Positions 11,126 to 17,474 of a stretch of DNA of 44,126 nt are shown here, piece after piece. Within the stretch, counting starts at the first letter, position 1. Every line of letters begins with the position of its first letter. This stretch comes from Bacteroidales bacterium (lineage in GTDB: Bacteria > Bacteroidota > Bacteroidia > Bacteroidales > UBA7960), in assembly GCA_003560165.1 (NCBI GenBank), contig PWJC01000041.1:1-44126 (forward strand). The letters are read 5' to 3'. Both the position numbers and the translations under genes were made by a program. The notes beneath the pieces are model-generated. The model made no database searches, was not told where the DNA came from, and worked only from the letters and a program-made list of their open reading frames with translations.

Positions 11126-11133
11126 GCCCCGGC
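11107..11133 (-). terminator. Rho-independent terminator for ferritin, overlapping the 3' end of the SUI1 CDS
   Basis: GCCGGGG-N6-CCCCGGC (11114-11133) followed on the minus strand by seven T (A7 at 11107-11113 on +). Confidence 0.7.
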
Positions 11134-11166
11134 CCTGATTCCTGAAAACCCCGACAGGACAACGGC

Positions 11167-11667
11167 CTATTCCCCTTCTCCTGTTTCGCGCATCGACAGG
11201 ATATCGCGGTCAAACAGGTAAAGGTTGTTGCTGCCCAGCAATGCGAGCTTGTCGATGACGCCCTGCACCGAAGCCTCCTCTTCCATTTGTTCGTCCACAA
11301 ACCATTGTATCCAGTTATGGGTGGCATAGTCTTTCTCATTCAGGCTAAGCGACACAATATCGTTGATGGCCGCAGTGACCATCTGTTCGTGCTCAAGCGA
11401 GGCATCAAACACTTCCCTGACTCCCGGAAAGTCTTTGGGCGGCTGGTCGATTTTCGGAACTTCGGCATGCCCGCCCCGTTCATTGATAAAAAGGATAAAC
11501 TTCATCATGTGTCCGCGTTCTTCATCCGACTGGGCATAGAACCAGGAAGCAATTCCGGCCATTCCCCGGGTTTCGGCCCATGAAGCCATCGACAGGTAGA
11601 GCTGGGATGCATAGGCCTCCTTCGACACCTGTTCATTCAGTATTTTCAACATTTTTTTTGAGAGCAT
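11167..11667 (-). CDS. Ferritin (non-heme)
   Basis: MLSKKMLKILNEQVSKEAYASQLYLSMASWAETRGMAGIASWFYAQSDEERGHMMKF is a classic FtnA-type sequence. Likely start at 11667 (ORF track gives 11694). Confidence 0.93.
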   Translation of the reverse strand: MLSKKMLKILNEQVSKEAYASQLYLSMASWAETRGMAGIASWFYAQSDEERGHMMKFILFINERGGHAEVPKIDQPPKDFPGVREVFDASLEHEQMVTAAINDIVSLSLNEKDYATHNWIQWFVDEQMEEEASVQGVIDKLALLGSNNLYLFDRDILSMRETGEGE

Positions 11668-11891
11668 AGTTTCCTTGTTTAAATGTGGTACCATGGCAGC
11701 AGCAAGTCTGCATTTACGAACAACATAACAAAGCCGGTGGCATATTTGTTTGTATGGCAGAAAAAAAAACAGCGGGCGGCCTTTGAAACCCCACCCCTGG
11801 CTAAGACCGGCAATGCTCCAAAAAAAACTTCACGCTTATCGTACTATCTATCAGACCATTAAAAACTATACAGGAAAAAAAACGCTTTTTA

Positions 11892-11924
11892 TTTGTTTTA
11901 TTAACTCCTTTTATAGTATATTTG
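11892..11924 (+). promoter_or_regulatory. Bacteroidetes-type promoter upstream of Rrf2 gene
   Basis: TTTG (11892-11895) - N21 - TATATTTG (11917-11924), matching the TTTG / TAnnTTTG consensus. Confidence 0.65.
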
Positions 11925-11965
11925 CGTATTCAAATACTGTTTTTCTTATTAATTGTATTTGCATT

Positions 11966-12361
11966 TTGAGTAAAATATTCCACATATCAGAGGCCGCCAG
12001 CATCGCCATTCACAGCATGGCTATGATATCCAGAAGCAATACCTTGCTCAATACCAAGCAGGTAGCCGAAAAGACGGGTTTTTCCAAAAACCATACGGCA
12101 AAGATATTGCAGCAATTGGCAAAAAACGGGTTCCTTCGATCGACACGGGGACCCCGGGGCGGATTTGTATTGGGCAAAAAAGCGGAGGAGATCAGCCTGA
12201 TGGACATATACCGGATTATCGAAGGACAACCCGAGGAAACCGTCTGCCGGATGGATTGCGGCAACTGCCCTGTTGACACCTGCATTTTCGGTGGGCTCGA
12301 TGCCAGATTCAGCGGCGAATTCAAACAATACATGACGGAAAAAAACCTGGCAATGCTTTGA
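11966..12361 (+). CDS. Rrf2 family transcriptional regulator (Fe-S type)
   Basis: Winged-helix sequence LNTKQVAEKTGFSKNHTAKILQQLAKNGFLRSTRGPRGGF followed by a Cys cluster CRMDCGNCPVDTC. Probable TTG start at 11966 (LSKIFHISEAASIAIH), 3' of the predicted promoter. Confidence 0.82.
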   Translation: MSKIFHISEAASIAIHSMAMISRSNTLLNTKQVAEKTGFSKNHTAKILQQLAKNGFLRSTRGPRGGFVLGKKAEEISLMDIYRIIEGQPEETVCRMDCGNCPVDTCIFGGLDARFSGEFKQYMTEKNLAML

Positions 12362-12760
12362 GCAGGAAGACGGAAGACAGAGGACAGAAGACGGAAGGTA
12401 GTAAGTAGTAAGTAGCAGGTAGTAGGTAGGAAGAAGAAAGTTGAAAAGTTGAAAAGTTGAAGAGTTGAAGAGTTTAAGAGTTGAAGAGTTGAAGAGTTGA
12501 AGAGTTGAAGAGTTGAAGAGTTTAAGAGTTTAAGAGTTGAAGAGTTGAAGAGTTTAAGAGTTGAAGAGTTGAAGAGTTGAAGAGTTGAAGAGTTGAAGAG
12601 TTGAAGAGTTGAAGAGTTGAACGGTTTAATAGCTGAAAATTAAACTATTAAACTATTAAACCATTAAACTATTAAACCTGTTGGGATTTCCCCGGGTTCT
12701 AACTGTCGCATCGACTGCGAGAAAACGCGAAATGACCTTTCGTCATTTTGACTTTTTCAC
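12362..12760 (+). repeat. Composite intergenic repeat, copy 1 (E/A 7-mer arrays, B 8-mer array, C AT-rich 8-mer hairpin block, D head)
   Basis: GAAGACR-like 7-mers (12365-12397), GTAGTAA-like 7-mers (12398-12430), about 23 units of GTTGAAGA/GTTGAAAA/GTTTAAGA (12440-12622), GGTTTAATAGCTGAAAATTAAACT + ATTAAACY units (12623-12678), head CTGTTGGGATTTCCCCGGGTTCTAACTGTCGCATCGACTGCGAGAAAACGCGAAATGACCTTTCGTCAT. Confidence 0.95.
12730..12748. promoter_or_regulatory. Candidate operator: perfect inverted repeat upstream of ferredoxin-hcp
   Basis: AAATGAC-CTTTC-GTCATTT, 45 bp upstream of the ATG at 12793; regulator unknown. Confidence 0.4.
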
Positions 12761-12792
12761 ACATCATAACAAAATAACTAAGGAATAACTTC

Positions 12793-13725
12793 ATGAAACG
12801 GACTATAATAAAAATCGACGAAGACTTGTGCAATGGCTGCGGGCTGTGCATTGAGGGCTGCCACGAGGGCGCCCTGCAACTGATCGACGGGAAAGCCCGG
12901 ATGATCAGCGATCTGTATTGCGACGGCCTGGGGGCCTGCATCCCCGAATGCCCGGTATCGGCCATCACCCTCGAGGAACGCGAGGCCGAACCCTACAACG
13001 AGCAAAAGGTCATGGAGCGCATCGCCCCCAAAGGTGAGGCCACGGTGCTGGCCCACCTGAACCACCTCATCGATCACGATCAGCACGAATATGTCAGGCA
13101 GGGGATCCAGTACATCAAAGACCACGATCTGCCCATAGACCTTTCCAAATTAACCCCTCAAAAAACCGAAGTGAACATGAGCACCACAAAAGAACAGAAG
13201 CATACCGCGCAAGCTGCACAGCGCGGCGGACAGCCCGAAAGCCACCATCCCCTTGCAGGAGGCGGGGGCTGCCCGGGTTCACGGATGATGAACTTCGACC
13301 TTCCCAACGGTGGCGCAGCCGCCGCCCCCGCAGGCGAACAGCCTTCAGCCCTCAGGCAATGGCCGGTGCAGCTCCATCTGGTGAATCCCGAAGCGCCATA
13401 TTTCAGGGAAGCCGATGTGTTGCTGGCTGCCGATTGCGTGGCCTTTTCCATGGGCAACTTCCACAGCAGATTCCTAAAAGGCAAAGGGCTTGCCATTGCC
13501 TGCCCGAAGCTCGATGCGGGCAAGGAAGCCTATATCGAAAAGCTCACCGCCATGATCGACCACTCCAGGATCAACACCCTGACCGTAATGATCATGCAGG
13601 TGCCCTGCTGCTCGGGTCTGAAGCAAATCGCCGTCGCGGCGGCGCAGGCTGCCGGCCGCAAGGTACCCGTAAAGGCGATCACTGTTGGCCTGCAGGGAGA
13701 GATCATCAACGAAGAATGGATATAA
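12793..13725 (+). CDS. 4Fe-4S ferredoxin-domain protein, Hcp-associated
   Basis: N-terminal two-cluster ferredoxin motif (CNGCGLCIEGCHEGALQ ... CDGLGACIPECPVSAI) and a long C-terminal domain with VPCCSGL; directly upstream of hcp. Confidence 0.88.
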   Translation: MKRTIIKIDEDLCNGCGLCIEGCHEGALQLIDGKARMISDLYCDGLGACIPECPVSAITLEEREAEPYNEQKVMERIAPKGEATVLAHLNHLIDHDQHEYVRQGIQYIKDHDLPIDLSKLTPQKTEVNMSTTKEQKHTAQAAQRGGQPESHHPLAGGGGCPGSRMMNFDLPNGGAAAAPAGEQPSALRQWPVQLHLVNPEAPYFREADVLLAADCVAFSMGNFHSRFLKGKGLAIACPKLDAGKEAYIEKLTAMIDHSRINTLTVMIMQVPCCSGLKQIAVAAAQAAGRKVPVKAITVGLQGEIINEEWI

Positions 13726-13818
13726 AAAGGGATAAGGAGCGAACCTGCCCGCAAAGGGCTCACGCAACAAACTCCCGGAAAAACAACAGTTATTCACAAA
13801 ACCTTAAACCAAAAGACC

Positions 13819-15489
13819 ATGAGTACGAACATGTTTTGCTATCAATGCCAGGAAGCCGCAAAAGGCTTCGGATGCACCCTGAAGGGTGTCTGCGGAAAGG
13901 AACCCGAAGTAGCGGGCATCCAGGACGTAATGATGTATTTTCTGAAAGGCCTGTCGGTGTATGCCAATATGGCCAGGGAACACAAGATCCCGACGCCTGC
14001 GGCCGACCGCTTTGTCCAGGAGGGCCTGTTCATGACCATCACCAACGGGAACTTCGACAAGTCGCGGTTCATCGACAAGCTGCGCGACGGTTTTGCCATG
14101 CGCATCGAACTGGAAAACAAGCTGGAGGAAGCCGGCATAACGATCGACAAGGACAAACTGCCCGAAGCTGCGCAGTGGAATGCCTATACCCCGGCCGAGT
14201 ACGAGAGAAAGGCCCTGCAGGTGGGCATACAGCAACTCAGCCCCAATGAAGACATTCGCTCGTTGAGGGAACTGATCACATACGGCATCAAGGGAATGGC
14301 CGCCTATGCAGAGCACGCGGGCAATCTTGGCCACATTGGCGACGAGATCAACGCCTTCATGCAAAAAGGACTGGCCGCCACCCTCGACGACAGCCTGACT
14401 GCCGGCGAACTCACCGCCATGGTGCTCGAATGCGGGAAATACGGGGTGGAAGTCATGGCCCTGCTGGACAAGGCCAACACCACCGCCTACGGCCACCCGG
14501 AAATCAGCAGCGTAAATATCGGGGTGCGCAACAACCCGGGCATCCTCATCAGCGGACACGATCTTCGCGACATGGAAGATCTGCTCGAACAGACCAGGGA
14601 CACAGGCGTGGACGTGTACACCCACAGCGAGATGCTGCCGGCAAATTATTACCCAGCCTTCAAGAAGTACGACCACTTTGTGGGCAACTACGGCAATTCG
14701 TGGTGGAAGCAACGCGAGGAATTCGAAAAATTCAACGGCCCGATACTCTTTACCACGAACTGCATTGTGCCGCCCCTGAAAAGCGCCGGTTATACCGGAC
14801 GCATTTATACCACCGGATCCTCGGGGCTGGAAGGCGCCGCCCATATTCCCGACCGCCCGGAAGCCGGACGCAAGGATTTCAGCAGCATCATTGAGCATGC
14901 CAAAAAATGCGCGCCACCGGTCGAAATAGAGTCGGGCAAGATCGTGGGCGGATTTGCCCACAACCAGGTCATGCAACTGGCCGACAAGGTGGTCGACGCC
15001 GTCAAATCGGGCGCCATCCGCAAATTCTTTGTCATGGCCGGATGCGACGGCCGCATGAAAGACCGTGAATACTATACCGATTTTGCCGAAGCCCTGCCCA
15101 AAGACACCGTCATCCTTACGGCCGGTTGTGCTAAGTACCGCTACAACAAGCTGCCACTGGGAGATATCGGAGGAATACCCCGTGTGCTTGACGCCGGTCA
15201 GTGCAACGACAGTTATTCGCTGGCCGTGATCGCCCTGAAACTGAAAGAAGTATTCGAACTCAACGACATTAACGAACTGCCCATTGCCTATAACATTGCA
15301 TGGTACGAGCAAAAAGCGGTGATTGTTTTGCTGGCCCTGCTTTCGCTCGGGGTGAAAAACATCCACCTGGGGCCCACACTCCCTGCCTTTTTATCGCCCA
15401 ATGTAGCCAATGTGCTGGTGGAAAACTTCGGGATCAGCGGCATCACCAAGGTCGACGAAGACATGAAGATTTTCCTCGGCGAAAACTAA
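13819..15489 (+). CDS. hcp: Hydroxylamine reductase / hybrid cluster protein
   Basis: N-terminal [20 protein letters not shown] (CX2CX8CX5C), [18 protein letters not shown] and CAKYRYN motifs typical of Hcp. Confidence 0.97.
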   Translation: MSTNMFCYQCQEAAKGFGCTLKGVCGKEPEVAGIQDVMMYFLKGLSVYANMAREHKIPTPAADRFVQEGLFMTITNGNFDKSRFIDKLRDGFAMRIELENKLEEAGITIDKDKLPEAAQWNAYTPAEYERKALQVGIQQLSPNEDIRSLRELITYGIKGMAAYAEHAGNLGHIGDEINAFMQKGLAATLDDSLTAGELTAMVLECGKYGVEVMALLDKANTTAYGHPEISSVNIGVRNNPGILISGHDLRDMEDLLEQTRDTGVDVYTHSEMLPANYYPAFKKYDHFVGNYGNSWWKQREEFEKFNGPILFTTNCIVPPLKSAGYTGRIYTTGSSGLEGAAHIPDRPEAGRKDFSSIIEHAKKCAPPVEIESGKIVGGFAHNQVMQLADKVVDAVKSGAIRKFFVMAGCDGRMKDREYYTDFAEALPKDTVILTAGCAKYRYNKLPLGDIGGIPRVLDAGQCNDSYSLAVIALKLKEVFELNDINELPIAYNIAWYEQKAVIVLLALLSLGVKNIHLGPTLPAFLSPNVANVLVENFGISGITKVDEDMKIFLGEN

Positions 15490-15499
15490 ATTTGGGTAA

Positions 15500-15543
15500 T
15501 TTTGGAAGCTAGAAGGTCGAATTCTACCTTCTAGCTTCCAAAA
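15500..15543. other. Perfect 18-bp inverted repeat (hairpin) between hcp and bfd-like gene
   Basis: TTTTGGAAGCTAGAAGGT - CGAATTCT - ACCTTCTAGCTTCCAAAA; no T-tract follows on the + strand. Confidence 0.9.
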
Positions 15544-15557
15544 AACAACACAACCAC

Positions 15558-15755
15558 ATGACGAACGAAACCGGCTCCATCATCTGCAATTGCAACGAAA
15601 TCCTCTACAGCGAAGTGGAAAAGGCCATCAGGGAGAAAAAACTGATGACCATTGAAGAAGTGGGCAACGAAACCACGGCGGGAACGGTATGCGGCGGCTG
15701 CGTAGATGAGATCTACCTGCTGCTCGAAAAGATCAACGGCAAGGTCGAACTCTGA
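15558..15755 (+). CDS. BFD-like [2Fe-2S]-binding protein
   Basis: IICNCNEILYSEVEKAIREKKLMTIEEVGNETTAGTVCGGCVDEI matches the CxC...CxxC BFD-like domain. Confidence 0.85.
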   Translation: MTNETGSIICNCNEILYSEVEKAIREKKLMTIEEVGNETTAGTVCGGCVDEIYLLLEKINGKVEL

Positions 15756-15764
15756 GGCCTGCGC

Positions 15765-16184
15765 TTAGTCGAGCATTTCCCTGACCTCTCTGGAGATCTC
15801 ATTGGTTTTGGCCCTGACCTGTCCGAGGGTTACCGATACCTCCGATACCACCTCATTCCACTCGTCCATTTCGGCCGCCCTGACCCTTTCAAGCTCCGCA
15901 TCCAGGCGATCGCGCTGCTCCACCAGCCCGGCACGGGCTTCTTTCAGATTCTCTTCGGTTTCTCCGCTGGCCTCTTCGATCTGCTCGTCAAGATACCTGA
16001 TGCGGTCATTGATGTTGGTTTTGAATTTGGAGAGTTCCTGCTCCACATCGGCCTTTACCTCGGCAAGCCTTTCCTGCCTGGCCTGTTCCCTGGCTCCTTC
16101 GCCGCAGGAGAACAACACACCGCTCATCAGCACCATAGACGCTATCAGGGTCGTGACCGTCAGGCTTTTTTTAAACTGTTTCAT
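15765..16184 (-). CDS. Small coiled-coil lipoprotein of unknown function
   Basis: Signal peptide with lipobox-like SGVLFSCGE, then Glu/Lys/Arg-rich heptad-like sequence. Confidence 0.7.
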   Translation of the reverse strand: MKQFKKSLTVTTLIASMVLMSGVLFSCGEGAREQARQERLAEVKADVEQELSKFKTNINDRIRYLDEQIEEASGETEENLKEARAGLVEQRDRLDAELERVRAAEMDEWNEVVSEVSVTLGQVRAKTNEISREVREMLD

Positions 16185-16230
16185 TGTGGGATGGATTTGA
16201 ATGGGTTACTAATTATTATAATTGGGTATT

Positions 16231-16420
16231 TTGAGATGTCGAAAGGTCGTTTTATCCTTCCCGCAGGCAGTGCAACAGTCAAAACATCCTGCAAACCCTG
16301 CGAAGTTAAAAAGCTTAAGAGCTTAAGGGTTTAATTATCAGCTCTTAACCTTTTCTGCTTTTCAACTTTTCAACATTTCAACTCATCACTCATCACTCAT
16401 CACAATTCTGACTTCCGTCG
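16231..16420 (-). repeat. Composite intergenic repeat, copy 3 (short, diverged)
   Basis: On minus strand: GACGGAAGTC, 3x GTGATGA 7-mer, four 8-mer units (GTTGAAAT, GTTGAAAA, GTTGAAAA, GCAGAAAA), TTAAGAGCTGATAATTAAACCCTTAAGCTCTTAA hairpin block, head GACTGTTGCACTGCCTGCGGGAAGGATAAAACGACCTTTCGACAT. Confidence 0.85.
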
Positions 16421-16679
16421 TATGCCAACCCCCCGGACATGGCTCGTTGCATTAAGTGGGTTTGCCTGAGTGAATGATGCCACGAAAATAAGAAAAAATG
16501 CACAACTTATCCTAATCGGGAGGCGGGCAGGCATCCGGAGCAATGAACCCGATAAATTTCCTAAATTTACAAAAAATCACAAGCCCCCTGCGCCATGCCC
16601 TTGCTGTTGAAACGGCTTTCAATCTGTTTTCTGATCTGTGTGCCAGCTGCCGGCTGGCATTATTAAACAAATGATCCCT

Positions 16680-17330
16680 ATGGAAAAAACCATTCTACGC
16701 ATATTGTTTGCAGCCCTGATGATGGGCGGGTGCAGTGGCCCGCCGGCCGAAAAAGCCGGCGGGGGCTGGCCGGGGCACCGACTGCAATCGTGGCTGGACT
16801 ATTACGGTCTTCAGCTGGAAGACTTTGACCAGGCAGGGCGCTTCGATGCGTCCTACCCTGTCCGGGGGCCCCACGAGCCGGCCGATGAAGAACTCTATGC
16901 CCCGCTCTATGTGTATTCGGCCGATTCCACCCTGGCCATCGACCTGGACAGTTACCATCTGGTCATCAATCGCCGCAATGATGGCAGTCTGTATTCGCCG
17001 GGAAGGGAGGCCGACATGGAAGTGGCCCTCATTGACCTGGAAGCCGGGCTGCGCACCCGGCTATTGTTTTGCGGCACCCCCTGCCTGTTCGAGGAAGCCG
17101 GCTTCCACCCCGACGGGCGGGTGTTTGTGGCCGGGTTTTCCGAGGCCGGCAGCAGCCACCTGCCGGCAATCTGGCTGGTCGACACGGCCGAACGCAAGGT
17201 GGATTTCCTGCAGGCCACCAGGGCCTTTCACCCTGTCGAGGTACGCTACATTTCCGAGGTAAGGCTGAGCCACATCGACTTCCTGTTTGAGACTTTTCTG
17301 CCGGTCAGCCCGGCTGACCCCTTGCCCTGA
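16680..17330 (+). CDS. Hypothetical lipoprotein
   Basis: MEKTILRILFAALMMGGCSG lipoprotein signal; rest not recognised. Upstream in-frame ATG at 16671 also possible. Confidence 0.65.
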   Translation: MEKTILRILFAALMMGGCSGPPAEKAGGGWPGHRLQSWLDYYGLQLEDFDQAGRFDASYPVRGPHEPADEELYAPLYVYSADSTLAIDLDSYHLVINRRNDGSLYSPGREADMEVALIDLEAGLRTRLLFCGTPCLFEEAGFHPDGRVFVAGFSEAGSSHLPAIWLVDTAERKVDFLQATRAFHPVEVRYISEVRLSHIDFLFETFLPVSPADPLP

Positions 17331-17474
17331 CATCCTGCCTTTGTCTAAAAATCTGCCCGGACAACGCACCCAAACTGGTCTTATGTATAAGAAGAACTGC
17401 CTGCTATAACAGGTCTGCAGGGGTTTTTATATATTTGCGGCCAGTTATTCCAAACCAGAAGTTGCGGGGGTTTT

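Noticed and set aside
12440-12622. Possibility that the 8-mer array is a CRISPR array or coding repeat
   Set aside because: Units are 8 nt with no spacers, and 7/8-nt periods are not multiples of three, so neither CRISPR nor a repeat protein fits.
13804-15366. 520-aa minus-strand ORF opposite hcp
   Set aside because: Lies almost entirely antisense to hcp, whose protein motifs are unambiguous; the ORF is a codon-bias shadow.
12362-16420. Composite transposon bounded by the repeat copies
   Set aside because: No transposase, no terminal inverted repeats and no obvious target-site duplication at the copy ends; kept only as a weak cassette hypothesis.
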